Shown: in pieces, positions 49,761-59,098 of the stretch
Layout: every line of letters starts with the position of its first letter
Numbering within the stretch: position 1 is the stretch's first letter
From: Planctomycetaceae bacterium
Lineage (GTDB): Bacteria > Planctomycetota > Planctomycetia > Pirellulales > Pirellulaceae
Assembly: GCA_027487485.1 (NCBI GenBank)
Contig: JAIYDN010000112.1
Coordinates: forward strand, 124,001 to 188,000
Reading direction: 5' to 3'
DNA length: 64,000 bases
Made by a program: the position numbers and the translations under genes
Notes under the pieces: model-generated
What the model was told of the DNA's origin: nothing
The model's database searches: none
Seen by the model: the letters and a program-made list of their open reading frames with translations, nothing else

Positions 49761-52034
49761 TTACTTCAGCTCATCATCCAGCAGTTTTTCAATCGCTTCT
49801 GTCTTTTCTTTCTTAGTGCCTGTTGCCAACGCAAGCCCGTTCTTGCTGGCAATTTTTTCGAAAGCATCCGATTTTGCATTCTCGTCGATATACCCCTTGG
49901 CATAATAGTAGTTCACTTCGCTAAGTCGTGATAAAACAGATCCATTGTCATCCTCGATGATTGCAGGCACCAGTCGCTTCGTAACGATATCGGCTGTCAG
50001 AGCGGCTGGCATTTCCTTGAGAGCTAAACCTTCCTCGACCTTCTTGATAAGGGCTTCGATTACTTCTTCGACGCCATCAGAATCCCCTGCGGCTTTGCTC
50101 TTGGCTGCTTGAAGATTATTCAGCTTCTTCGAAGAATAAATGGCCTTGGTGTCTTTGGCCACTTCCTTGGGGATCACAACTCGTACGCGAGTATCGTTGG
50201 TAACCTTGTTCAGAATTCGATTGAATCCAATTTCAAGTTCAAAAACAATCAGCGCATCGTATTCTTCAGAGGTCGCTTTCTTGAGAAGCTTGGAGCCTTC
50301 ATCAACGCCGATATAGGTAAGACAAGGAGCAAGCGGCGTTGCCCCAATTTTTTGCTGAATGTCTTCCGCAAGGTAGCTGGCAAAAGAACCTTGCCCAGCC
50401 ATGCCTGGCCCAGCCCCCATCATTCCCTGTTGGCCCATCATACCCTGTTGGCCCATCATACCGGGCTGGCCAAACCCCGGACCAGCACCAGGAGGCTTAG
50501 CACCAGGAGGCATAGCACCGGAGAAACCACGCGGTTCATCATCGGGGTCACCACCGGCCATCGCCCCGCCAACCCCCTGGATAAATTCTATTGCGTTAGA
50601 CATGCTTTGACCATTAGACATGCCTTGACCACTGGACATGCCTTGACCACTGGACATGCCTTGACCACTGGACATGCCGGGGCCACCTGAGCGACCGGGC
50701 AATCCAGAGCCCGCAGGTGCACTGGAGCCTGCCATTCCGTTACCTGGTCCCGATAATCCCCCGAACCCGCCGGCGGGACCGGCTTGGCCCATCATGCCAG
50801 CTTGACCCGCTGATGGTAAACCAAGACCATATGATTTAAATGCCTCAGTCCACAATCCTTCTTCGTGCTTACCGGAAAATCCTTCTAAGAGCTGTCGTCC
50901 AAACTCGCCAGTCACTTCTTCAAATGTTTTCTTTTGCATTTGCGATGTTGAGTTCTGACCAGTCCCTTGGGCTCTACCGCCAGGAGCACCCGCTGAACCT
51001 CTGCCCCCCATTCCCATGCCTGCACCCATCATTCCCCCGCCAGGACCTGAGGCACCGTCGTTAGCAGCTGAACCGATTGGAGCAAGATCAGTCTGGTTTT
51101 GAGGGTTTTTAATGGAAGCCCCCACGGCAATTCGAAGCCCAAGCTGTGGTCGCTTGTTGTGCGACGCCCAACGATAATCACTGAGCACTTGAACAGCCTG
51201 GGCGTCCGAAGCTTGCAACGCATGAGCTTGCAGAAGGGTGTAAGCTCTTTGAGTATTTCCGGCCTGGAACGCCGCAATCGCTCTGTCTTTGAGGGACAAT
51301 TCAAATTCTTTCGGCTCAAGTGATGGCATACCTGAAATGCCTTGCGTCCCAGAGCCCATTCCTGTCAAAATCCCAAATCCAGGAAAACTTAAACCAGATC
51401 CTGCCGATTGAGCACCGCTGGTCGCTCCACTTTCATTTTGGCTCGCACCGGGTCCTTGAGGTGGAAACCCAGGGCTATTCGCCGGTCCACTACCGGAAGG
51501 CCCTGCAATTCCTGGTCTTGACGACATACCCTGTCCGCCCGACATACCTTGGCCGCCCGACATGCCTTGGCCGCCCGACATGCCTTGACCACCTGACATG
51601 CCTTGGCCGCTCGACATGCCTTGACCACCTGACATGCCTTGGCCGCTCGACATGCCTTGACCGCTCGACATGCCTTGACCGCTCGACATGCCTTGACCGC
51701 CTGACATACCTTGGCCGCCCGACATGCCTTGACCGCTCGACATGCCTTGACCGCTCGACATGCCTTGACCGCCTGACATGCCTTGACCGCCTGACATGCC
51801 TTGACCGCCCGACATGCCTTGACCGGCCTCAGCGTTGTTGCTTTCTGGAGCGGCAGAATCGCCCTCTCCCGTAGATGGGGTGCTTGCAGCTGGTTCGCTC
51901 GATGCTGGTGCGGTGGATGCCGCATCCGGGGCTTTGCTTTCCTGGTTCTGAGCAACTTTCTTCTTGCCGCTGCATCCACTGGACAGGAGAAGAATGGCCA
52001 CGCAACCAACAAACAAAGCAGCCTTCAGCATCAT
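49761..52034 (-). CDS. Lipoprotein with GQGMS hexapeptide repeats
   Basis: A 757-aa protein with a lipobox (VAILLLSSGCSGKKK) and a GAGGA ribosome-binding site. Residues about 72-174 are 17 near-identical hexapeptides GQGMS(G/S), encoded by an 18-bp tandem repeat; a second block (GMSSGQGMSSGQGMSNGQSM) lies near residue 460. Between them are Gly/Met/Pro-rich linkers (GMMGAGMGMGGRGSAGAPGG, GMMGQQGMMGQQGMMGAG). The C-terminal about 200 residues (CLTYIGVDEGSKLLKKATSE, TRVRVVIPKEVAKDTKAIYS) form a folded domain. Probably an extended, flexible outer-surface or periplasmic lipoprotein; Met-rich repeats can bind metal, but that is a guess. Confidence 0.8.
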   Translation of the reverse strand: MMLKAALFVGCVAILLLSSGCSGKKKVAQNQESKAPDAASTAPASSEPAASTPSTGEGDSAAPESNNAEAGQGMSGGQGMSGGQGMSGGQGMSSGQGMSSGQGMSGGQGMSGGQGMSSGQGMSSGQGMSSGQGMSGGQGMSSGQGMSGGQGMSGGQGMSGGQGMSGGQGMSSRPGIAGPSGSGPANSPGFPPQGPGASQNESGATSGAQSAGSGLSFPGFGILTGMGSGTQGISGMPSLEPKEFELSLKDRAIAAFQAGNTQRAYTLLQAHALQASDAQAVQVLSDYRWASHNKRPQLGLRIAVGASIKNPQNQTDLAPIGSAANDGASGPGGGMMGAGMGMGGRGSAGAPGGRAQGTGQNSTSQMQKKTFEEVTGEFGRQLLEGFSGKHEEGLWTEAFKSYGLGLPSAGQAGMMGQAGPAGGFGGLSGPGNGMAGSSAPAGSGLPGRSGGPGMSSGQGMSSGQGMSSGQGMSNGQSMSNAIEFIQGVGGAMAGGDPDDEPRGFSGAMPPGAKPPGAGPGFGQPGMMGQQGMMGQQGMMGAGPGMAGQGSFASYLAEDIQQKIGATPLAPCLTYIGVDEGSKLLKKATSEEYDALIVFELEIGFNRILNKVTNDTRVRVVIPKEVAKDTKAIYSSKKLNNLQAAKSKAAGDSDGVEEVIEALIKKVEEGLALKEMPAALTADIVTKRLVPAIIEDDNGSVLSRLSEVNYYYAKGYIDENAKSDAFEKIASKNGLALATGTKKEKTEAIEKLLDDELK
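51523..51825 (-). repeat. 18-bp tandem repeat (minisatellite) inside the lipoprotein gene
   Basis: About 17 in-frame copies of a CATGCCTTGACCGCCTGA-type unit (plus-strand orientation) with third-position and Gly/Ser variation. All three frames on both strands are open through it, which produces the shadow ORFs 51320-51874 and 51389-52012. Confidence 0.9.
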
Positions 52035-52231
52035 ACAGTCCTCAAAAAATAGCGAAAACGCCCCGAATTTCGTACCATTGCTCGCCGCGGCTTGCGATCA
52101 GAACCGACGGCTGCAAGTCAGTCATTATCAATCATACGGGGGCGATTGTCTACATTGACGACGGTATTACCATGAAGGTATTCCGGACCGAGTCGTTCCC
52201 GGATCCGTACGTCGGTTTGCCTTTCTGCCAA

Positions 52232-53866
52232 CTACGAAGAACTAGTCTTATCCAATGCAAGCTGCTGCAATCCTCGTAGATCGAGCTTTCCGGTGCCCAA
52301 CATGGGAATCGCATCTACCTGGATAAAGCTATCTTCGGACGGCAAAAATAGGTTAGGGAGCCCCATTGCAGTCAGCCCCTTGAGAATTTCCGAGGGAGAC
52401 TTGGTGAGCGCTTTATGAAGAACGATGATCCTTTCGCCCTTCTTTTCATCAGGAACACTTGTAACGCCTACCGTAAGATCGTCCTGTTCCTCCCCAAGAA
52501 TCACCAAGATGGATTCTTCGATCTGAATATGAGGAACCATTTCGCCGCCGATCTTGGAGAATCGACTTTGACGACCTGTTATGAACAGAAATCCATCTTC
52601 ATCGATGTAACCAACATCACCTGTTTCGTACCATCCGTCTTTCAAAACCTTGGCGGATAGTTCTGGCTGATTGAGATAACCGGACATCACGTTCGGACCA
52701 GAAATCTGAATCATCCCGGGACAGTTCATTTCCACGGGAGATCCATCCTCTAAAGACACGACTCGGGCGGATACGCCTGGGAGCGGTTTGCCGACAGAAC
52801 CATCACGCAACCAATCTTTTGCGTTACCAGATGTGCCTCGGTCCGGCGGCACATTCACGGCCGCGACCGGGCTAAGCTCCGTGGTGCCATACCCTTCTAC
52901 GGGGCGAACACCAAATCGAGCCTCAAAGGCATCGCTCAAGCTCATAGGCATCTTTTCCGCCCCGACCACAACGACCTCGACGGACTTAAACTGTTCAGGC
53001 TCGATCCGCCGCAAATAAGTTCGAAGGAATGTGGGAGTACCTAGCACCACGGTTGATTTGTTGGCTTCAGCGAGCTTACCAATTTGCCGAGGTTCCAATG
53101 GGTTGTAGTGATAGCAGGCCGAAGAAGGCAAAGTCGCAGCACCCCATAGCGTTACCGTGAACCCAAAGGAATGAAAGAAAGGCAAAACACCTAGAAAATT
53201 ATCGGACTCTTTCACTCGGATGAATTGATCGAAGCCCTGAATGTTGGAACTCACATTCAACATGGAAAGAGGAACTCCTTTGGGATTCCCTGTTGATCCA
53301 GAAGTAAAGATCACGGTCAAAATATCATCTCGATGAATCTTGTTCAGGCCAAGCCATCGTGAAGCTAAAGGAAGGGGTAACATCTTCGCTGCAAACACGC
53401 TTGCAAGCTTGTCCGCAACCGTTGCTTTATCCTTGAGATCTTCTAAGTAAACGACATTTGCATCGAGCTTAATTCCCATCCGCTCCATGACTTTGCTGCT
53501 GGTCAATACCGTCTTGATCCCAGCTTGCTCAATACATTTATTGATGATGGTTTCACTGACGGTGTAATTCAGGTTTACCGCAACACGTTTTGCCATCGCG
53601 AGCGAAAAATTCGCAACCGCGCCCGCGACTGTAGGCGGCAAAAGCACGCCGACAAACTTTTCGTCGCTCTTCAATATGTCGCGTTGAAAGATCCGCTGAA
53701 GAACCAATGTTCGGATCGCCAAATCCATCCCGCTTAACTTAACGCCACTGGAATCTGCAACCTTGTTGAGAGCTCCTTTCAGACGGCAGAATCGGAGCAG
53801 TCGCAAAGGTAAGTTCCAGTCCCATTCCCCCAATGCTGGCGTATGAGAGATTGCAGGTTTGGCCAT
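52232..53866 (-). CDS. AMP-dependent acyl-CoA/acyl-ACP synthetase
   Basis: About 544 aa from MAKPAISHTPALGEWDWNLP. Adenylation motifs: ILTVIFTSGSTGNPKGVPLS (A3), FLGVLPFFHSFGFTVTLWGA, VEGYGTTELSPVAAVNVPPD (A5), NQPELSAKVLKDGWYETGDV GYIDEDGFLFITGRQSRFSK (A7-A8), ILVILGEEQDDLTVGVTSVP, and a final GTGKLDLRGLQQ carrying the A10 lysine. It resembles the acyl-ACP synthetase (Aas-type) adenylation domain without the acyltransferase part. It probably activates fatty acids for phospholipid recycling. Confidence 0.84.
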   Translation of the reverse strand: MAKPAISHTPALGEWDWNLPLRLLRFCRLKGALNKVADSSGVKLSGMDLAIRTLVLQRIFQRDILKSDEKFVGVLLPPTVAGAVANFSLAMAKRVAVNLNYTVSETIINKCIEQAGIKTVLTSSKVMERMGIKLDANVVYLEDLKDKATVADKLASVFAAKMLPLPLASRWLGLNKIHRDDILTVIFTSGSTGNPKGVPLSMLNVSSNIQGFDQFIRVKESDNFLGVLPFFHSFGFTVTLWGAATLPSSACYHYNPLEPRQIGKLAEANKSTVVLGTPTFLRTYLRRIEPEQFKSVEVVVVGAEKMPMSLSDAFEARFGVRPVEGYGTTELSPVAAVNVPPDRGTSGNAKDWLRDGSVGKPLPGVSARVVSLEDGSPVEMNCPGMIQISGPNVMSGYLNQPELSAKVLKDGWYETGDVGYIDEDGFLFITGRQSRFSKIGGEMVPHIQIEESILVILGEEQDDLTVGVTSVPDEKKGERIIVLHKALTKSPSEILKGLTAMGLPNLFLPSEDSFIQVDAIPMLGTGKLDLRGLQQLALDKTSSS

Positions 53867-53977
53867 AAAAAAGTTTCCTTTGAAAATACAAAGTGTTGCT
53901 TGATGCTCTGGACACAAGGATCGCCGTACGAGTATTCACAAGTCCAGACTCAACCATAGAAAGGGTATCGGCTTAGG

Positions 53978-54298
53978 ATGAATCGCGTAAGTTCGTTTTC
54001 GTTAGGTGTTTTCGTTGGTATCGTTGGATTGTACATGACGATGCATTTTACGTTGGTTCGAGCCGCCGATGGATTTCATCTTGTACCAAAAATTGCAGCG
54101 AAAATCGAAAATCCTTATGTTGATGTTCGCAATTTTACATTAACGAATTGGCAGCAAAAGCAATCGCTAGCGATTTCCATTCTTAAGGCCAACAAAGGTC
54201 ACCTACTGCAGGACCAAAAACTGATTGGCTTCAAACAATCGAGCCAGCAATTCCTCGATCAATTTACCTCGTTTACAGGCTCGAAATTGGGCGGCTGA
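53978..54298 (+). CDS. Small secreted or anchored protein
   Basis: A 106-aa protein with an N-terminal hydrophobic segment (FSLGVFVGIVGLYMTMHFTLV) and a basic, helical mature region (NFTLTNWQQKQSLAISILKA, SSQQFLDQFTSFTGSK). The small size and position between two minus-strand lipid-metabolism genes suggest an independent monocistron. Family not recognised. Confidence 0.6.
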   Translation: MNRVSSFSLGVFVGIVGLYMTMHFTLVRAADGFHLVPKIAAKIENPYVDVRNFTLTNWQQKQSLAISILKANKGHLLQDQKLIGFKQSSQQFLDQFTSFTGSKLGG

Positions 54299-54411
54299 TC
54301 GACTCGAATCTCGCTTTCTCGACAAGATTCTAGCTCAACCAATTCTAAGCAATTATCACAAACAAGCTTGATTGACTTGCCATGATCGAACGGCTTTGCA
54401 ATCGATCTGGA

Positions 54412-54894
54412 TCAGTCGGTTCCCATTCCCAAGGTCAACTTCTCCAGTATTTGCCTCTTCGACTCGCGCATAAATTCGTCGAGATCGGCAAGCCCTGGGT
54501 CCTTGGAACTCAGGTCTTCCTTGCTGATGATCAATTTGGCCGAAACGGCCACGTTTCCATCTTTCATCCCGGTGGCTTTCATGGTGACGCAATTTCCGTC
54601 CGTTTTCTGAAACTCCGCCATGATGGTCAGGCACTGACCTGGCCGCATGAAGTCCCCGAATTTCACATTTCGAGCTTCTTTCAGAACCAATAAGGAGTAC
54701 TTGAAATCGTCCGTAGCTTGAATGAGACAGCAGGAAGCCTGGAACAACGCCTCCAACATCAGCACCCCCGGCATCACCTTGAAAAGAGGAAAATGATCTC
54801 TTAGGTAGTCTTCACCGTCATGAACTTGCCGGACCGCGACGATCTTTTCGCCTGGTTTAAGTTCCGTAATCTTGTCAAGTTGATTGAATCGCAT
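54412..54894 (-). CDS. FabZ-like 3-hydroxyacyl-ACP dehydratase (hotdog)
   Basis: About 160 aa from MRFNQLDKITELKPGEKIVA; the ORF-track extension of 63 residues is untranslated or shadow sequence. The motif YLRDHFPLFKVMPGVLMLEA LFQAS matches the FabZ active site, with His and the Glu of the central helix conserved. Two further strands and helices (NVKFGDFMRPGQCLTIMAEF) complete the hotdog. It could be a housekeeping or polyketide-type dehydratase; no fab operon is adjacent. Confidence 0.84.
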   Translation of the reverse strand: MRFNQLDKITELKPGEKIVAVRQVHDGEDYLRDHFPLFKVMPGVLMLEALFQASCCLIQATDDFKYSLLVLKEARNVKFGDFMRPGQCLTIMAEFQKTDGNCVTMKATGMKDGNVAVSAKLIISKEDLSSKDPGLADLDEFMRESKRQILEKLTLGMGTD

Positions 54895-55054
54895 CCGCTC
54901 CAGCCCCGTGGGTCGCATTCTTCCTGATGAACATCGCGCCGCAAAGTCTAAATGAGATACATTCGCGTGGCAACCGGACGAGTCCCATCGCCGTCCATTT
55001 TGCTCAAGAGTGCATTGGAAGTTGCCTGGAGCAATTGAAAATGGCGGTTCTGAT

Positions 55055-55372
55055 TCACTCGAGACCAGCCAGTGGACTTTCACCTGCTTCTAGAACCATA
55101 ATTTTTCCGTCCCCCATTCTTCCGCTTCGAGCTGTATCCACGATGGTCCTGAGCACTTCTTCGACGCGTTGATCGTCGACGTAGATCGTGATTTCCACTT
55201 TGGGCAAAAAGGCCAAAGAGTATTCCGAAGCCGAGTACTGATCGAGGTAGCTCTTTTGGCGTCCAAAGCCTTTGACTTCTGTCACCTGCAATGCCTCCAG
55301 GGGTGCTAGACGAAGATTCTCTAACAGCTTTTCGGCAATGTAAGGACGAATAATGGCAATGATTTGTTTCAT
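55055..55372 (-). CDS. PII signal-transduction protein (GlnB/GlnK-like)
   Basis: A 105-aa protein: MKQIIAIIRPYIAEKLLENL, VTEVKGFGRQKSYLDQYSAS (T-loop region with a Tyr near position 52), LPKVEITIYVDDQRVEEVLR and TARSGRMGDGKIMVLEAG (the conserved 'GDGKI' C-loop/B-loop). This is a clear PII fold. It lacks the usual amtB or glnA neighbour and the T-loop sequence (QYSASEYSLAFLP) differs from canonical GlnB, so it may belong to the wider PII-like group that senses other metabolites. Upstream is a TPR gene. Confidence 0.8.
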   Translation of the reverse strand: MKQIIAIIRPYIAEKLLENLRLAPLEALQVTEVKGFGRQKSYLDQYSASEYSLAFLPKVEITIYVDDQRVEEVLRTIVDTARSGRMGDGKIMVLEAGESPLAGLE

Positions 55373-55387
55373 GGGTTGACTTCGGAT

Positions 55388-56707
55388 TTACTTCGAAAGC
55401 GTCTCTTTAGGCAACTCCGATTCAGGCAACCCCGCTTCAGGGAGCGACGACAGATCCGGGTCAAAGGGCTTCTCGTTGCGATACAACTCGAGAATTTTTT
55501 GGGCCAAAGACTTTTGAGGTCCAGGAGCTCTTTCCACGATTTTCTCTTGAATGCCAATGGCTTTATCAAACTCCTTCAAAGCGGCATGTGCTGCTGCAAG
55601 AGCGGCCATATCGCTCAGGTCATTGAATTGATTTAATTCGCAGGCTTTCGTTGCTGATTCAATAGCAAGCTGAGGGTCTCGCAATTTTTCCTCTTTGCAA
55701 ACAGCAAGTATCCACGCTCGATTTTGATGCGCTAAAGCATAGTCTGGCGTTAGTTCGATAGCCTTGTTGTAATCGTTAATGGCCTCGGCATTCTTTCCAA
55801 CCTGCTGATAATTGTACCCTCGGTTGTTGTAGGCCACGGCAGCGAGACTATTGAGTTCGATGACCTTGGAGAAATCTCGAATGGCCTCTTCATGTGCACC
55901 CTTTTGAAAGTAAACGTAGCCACGCCCCATGATTGCAGGGATGAAGTTGGGGCTAAGTTCCATGGCCTTCGAAAAATCTTCGATGGCATTGTCCAAATCA
56001 CCTTGGATTTTGTAGGCGGTTGCACGCTGCTGGTACACTCCTGCGTTCTTGCTATTCAGGTCAATAGCAGCACTATAGTCGGCGATGGCTTCTTCGATTT
56101 TGCTCATCTGAAGGAAGGCCGCAGCGCGATTGATCAAAGTCGCCTCACTGGAATCTCCTTTTCCAATGGCAACCGTAAAGTCGGCGACGGCTTTCTCGTA
56201 CTGCCCCAGCGCGGTCAAAAAAAGTGCTCGGCTCGAGAAAGCGTTGGCGGTGTCGTACCCAATTGCGATGGCTTGATCAAAATCCGCCATGGCTTTCTCT
56301 GTATTACCTCGCGCCCAATGAGCTCCTGCACGCAAGGTGTACATGCGGCCTAACTTGGGATCCTTTTGAATAATCTCATCGTACGTTTCCACCGATTCGG
56401 CCAGAGTGACTAGATTCACTTTTTCGATGCCGCCTTTTACCCCCCGAAAAGTTCTCACCAAAAAACTCTTTTCGCGATCCTCCAAAACCGTAACCAAATC
56501 CCCTTTTTCAATCACATCGACCTCTTCTTCACCCACGGTCAACCGCAATTCCACTCTCGCGACCATTGGCTCAGTGAATACCTTGGCGTTGGATTTGGCC
56601 GCGTTCTGCGCTCCCGCCTCTTGTCCAAACGTCCAATTTCCGACGGGATGGCTAAGAAAAAAAACAGCCAGAATAGCAATGGTGCGTGAAAATGTTGGTT
56701 GGATCAT
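55388..56707 (-). CDS. Secreted TPR protein
   Basis: A 439-aa protein with a signal peptide (TIAILAVFFLSHPVGNWTFG). An N-terminal SH3-like segment (GEEEVDVIEKGDLVTVLEDR) precedes at least seven TPR units (AMADFDQAIAIGYDTANAFS, AVADFTVAIGKGDSSEATLI, AIADYSAAIDLNSKNAGVYQ, AIEDFSKAMELSPNFIPAIM, AIRDFSKVIELNSLAAVAYN, AINDYNKAIELTPDYALAHQ) and an acidic C-terminus. It probably scaffolds protein complexes in the periplasm. Closely spaced with the PII gene (15 nt), so possibly co-transcribed. Confidence 0.85.
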   Translation of the reverse strand: MIQPTFSRTIAILAVFFLSHPVGNWTFGQEAGAQNAAKSNAKVFTEPMVARVELRLTVGEEEVDVIEKGDLVTVLEDREKSFLVRTFRGVKGGIEKVNLVTLAESVETYDEIIQKDPKLGRMYTLRAGAHWARGNTEKAMADFDQAIAIGYDTANAFSSRALFLTALGQYEKAVADFTVAIGKGDSSEATLINRAAAFLQMSKIEEAIADYSAAIDLNSKNAGVYQQRATAYKIQGDLDNAIEDFSKAMELSPNFIPAIMGRGYVYFQKGAHEEAIRDFSKVIELNSLAAVAYNNRGYNYQQVGKNAEAINDYNKAIELTPDYALAHQNRAWILAVCKEEKLRDPQLAIESATKACELNQFNDLSDMAALAAAHAALKEFDKAIGIQEKIVERAPGPQKSLAQKILELYRNEKPFDPDLSSLPEAGLPESELPKETLSK

Positions 56708-57113
56708 GCTTCCCGGTTCGCCTTGTTAGCAGGTTTCTTTAGCAGTTTTCACAGGTGTTCAACAACTCGCTCGACTACCCAGCAGCCGCTACTTTAACTT
56801 TTGTCAGCCACGACGGGCTCGCTTGGTCGAGTCTCTGAAATCGTGTTGAAGTTTAACCGCAAAACAGGAAACCGAAAAATCGAAGTGTGGAAAGCCTCAT
56901 GTTTTTTGTGCTCGGAAGCGATTCTGCTTATGGAATCGAATATGTCGATTCCATGGGAAACAACGATCATAAAGATTGACTCTGATGGGGGGGCAACTAG
57001 AGTTTTCCCATACCTTTCTCTTCGCTTTTCCCGTCGAGAGGGGATTTGCGCCCATTTGATGGGCGAGTCATTCGTACTATGAATTCACGCAGTGGTCCCA
57101 GAGGAGATTCAAG
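56708..57113. other. Intergenic region before the YTV gene
   Basis: About 405 bp without a convincing gene; the ORF 56801-57082 shows no domain and no good start. It probably holds the promoter of the YTV-repeat gene, though I cannot place a promoter with confidence. Confidence 0.5.
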
Positions 57114-59000
57114 ATGAAGCATCGTGTTGTTTGGTTAGCGGCATTGCCGTTAGCATTGGCAATGGCAAATATGGCCACAGCCGGTTTTCGTTGTGGCGGA
57201 TGCAGCGACCCATGTCATTCTGGTCGCGGTCATTTTCATCATCATGGACATCGTGCCGCTTTGGGATCGGGTTACGCCACTAGCGGATATTCGGGGTACT
57301 CGGTTGTTCAAGCTAGCCCCGCTTCATGCGGAGCAGTGACTGCAGATGGGTCCTACGGAGTCATGATGGCTCCAGCGATTCAATCAGCTATTGTCGTTCA
57401 GGCTCCGGCAACCATGATGGCAGCGCCAGCACCTATGGCGATTGCCCCTCAGATTGTTTGCGAACCCGTTACAGGCTATCGCACCGTCATGGAATCTACC
57501 TTCGTAACCGAAACTCAATTCGTTACGGTGATGGAGACCAAGCAAGAGACTCGTCAACGGGTCAAACGCGTTTCCAAAAGCGTTCCTATTACCGTCGAAG
57601 ATTTCAGAACCAAGACAGTGATGGTTCCGACGACCGAAACCAAGACCATTGAATACACCGTATTGGTTCCCGAACAATCAACCAAAACCGTTGACGTAAG
57701 TGTATCGGTACCCGTTTGGAACGAAATTTCCGAAAGCTACACCGCCAAGGTACCTGTCGTTAACGACGTTCAAGAAACATACAGCGTGAATGTTGCACGC
57801 TTGAAGGACGAGTCCTTCACTTACACGGTTTACGCACCTCAAACAGAAACCGTCACCAAAACCCAGACCGTTACGAACGCAGTTCCGGTCGTGAAGACGC
57901 GAACGGTACAACGCTCAGTTCCAAAGTATTCCACCCAAACGGTCACCAAAGACTACGGTCATTGGGAAACAGTTGTGGAAGAAGTTGCTGGTTCATCCTA
58001 TGGCGCTGCCCCCGTGTTGGCTGAGCCATCTGTTTCTTACTCGGCACCACAACCGGTCCAGTTTGCGGGTTCATGCGGCCAAGCCGCTGCTGTTACGGTT
58101 GTTCGTGGCGGCGGTTGCGGAAATGGCCTGTTTGGTAGACGCGCCCGAGGATGCGGCTGCCGAACGCATGCAGCTTCCCAATGCGGTTGCAACTCGGTCT
58201 CGAACTCGTCCAACGGTTGCAATTCCGGTTGCGGTTCAAGCATGAACGCATCGGTAACTAGCTGCGGAAACGGCATGATCGTCAGCGGCGATGTCGTCTC
58301 GAACGGCACCCTTGGCAGTGCATGTGGCACGTCAGTGGTGGAAGCCGCTTCGGCACCAAGAACGACAACTCGCCAGGTCTGGGTTCCAAACGTTGTGACA
58401 GAAGAAGTTCCCGTGGTTACCAGCGAAGTTCGCAACGAAGAAATTGCTTACACCGTCTATGAACAACAAAGCACCGAAGTGCCCTACGAGTGCGTTTACG
58501 TGGTTTATCGTCCAGAACAACGTACCGGTACCAAAAAGGTCGTCGAGTACGTCGCAGAACCTCGCACTCGCACTCGGAAAGTTGTCTCGTACGTCGATGA
58601 GCAACGAACTCGAACTCGCCGTGAATTGAGCTACAAAACGGAAGTGAAGCAAGAAACCTATCCAGTGGTTACTTACCGAACCGAGAAGAAGACCAAAGAC
58701 ATCTCCTTCACGATTCAAGTTCCGACGCAATCGGTCGAGCCCTTCCAAACGACACGTTACGAGACTGTCACCGAAGATGTCGTCGAAGACTACACCGTTA
58801 ACGTGCAAGTTCCAACAACCAAGGAAGTTCAAGTTCAAGTTTGCAAGATGGTACCCAAACTAGTTCCCTACACCTTCAATCCATGTTCTACAGCAACAAC
58901 CACTTCGGGTGTCGCTGGCAACACCATGGCTGGTGGATGCGGTTGCGGATCTTCCGTAGCTACACCAGCGCCATCCAACGGATGCGGATGCGGTAACTAG
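57114..59000 (+). CDS. YTV-repeat surface protein
   Basis: A 628-aa protein with a signal peptide (MKHRVVWLAALPLALAMANM) and a run of planctomycete YTV-type repeats: KTIEYTVLVPEQSTKTVDVS, SYTAKVPVVNDVQETYSVNV, SFTYTVYAPQTETVTKTQT, EIAYTVYEQQSTEVPYECVY, EDYTVNVQVPTTKEVQV. Long Thr/Val-rich strands between them suggest an extended beta structure. Cys- and Gly-rich segments in the middle (GCGNGLFGRRARGCGCRTHA) and at the C-terminus (GGCGCGSSVATPAPSNGCGC) may cross-link by disulfides. Such proteins are thought to form part of the planctomycete cell envelope. Confidence 0.9.
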   Translation: MKHRVVWLAALPLALAMANMATAGFRCGGCSDPCHSGRGHFHHHGHRAALGSGYATSGYSGYSVVQASPASCGAVTADGSYGVMMAPAIQSAIVVQAPATMMAAPAPMAIAPQIVCEPVTGYRTVMESTFVTETQFVTVMETKQETRQRVKRVSKSVPITVEDFRTKTVMVPTTETKTIEYTVLVPEQSTKTVDVSVSVPVWNEISESYTAKVPVVNDVQETYSVNVARLKDESFTYTVYAPQTETVTKTQTVTNAVPVVKTRTVQRSVPKYSTQTVTKDYGHWETVVEEVAGSSYGAAPVLAEPSVSYSAPQPVQFAGSCGQAAAVTVVRGGGCGNGLFGRRARGCGCRTHAASQCGCNSVSNSSNGCNSGCGSSMNASVTSCGNGMIVSGDVVSNGTLGSACGTSVVEAASAPRTTTRQVWVPNVVTEEVPVVTSEVRNEEIAYTVYEQQSTEVPYECVYVVYRPEQRTGTKKVVEYVAEPRTRTRKVVSYVDEQRTRTRRELSYKTEVKQETYPVVTYRTEKKTKDISFTIQVPTQSVEPFQTTRYETVTEDVVEDYTVNVQVPTTKEVQVQVCKMVPKLVPYTFNPCSTATTTSGVAGNTMAGGCGCGSSVATPAPSNGCGCGN

Positions 59001-59027
59001 ATAGCGGAAACTAGATAACTAAAAAAC

Positions 59028-59062
59028 AAAGGGCTTGTTGGATTTCCAACAGGCCCTTTTTC
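59028..59062 (+). terminator. Rho-independent terminator
   Basis: AAAGGGCTTGTTGGATTTCC AACAGGCCCTTTTTC forms a GC stem with a T tract after the YTV gene; it lies between that gene and the convergent subtilase gene. Confidence 0.85.
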
Positions 59063-59098
59063 ATTTGAATTCGAGAACGTTCACCGCTTCGGAACGCA

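Noticed and set aside
51320-52012. ORFs in other frames through the GQGMS repeat (CLDRST- and AVKACR-rich)
   Set aside because: The 18-bp repeat keeps all frames open; these are shadows.
58037-58838. Minus-strand ORFs over the YTV gene
   Set aside because: Repetitive codon usage of the YTV gene opens the complementary frames; no domains.
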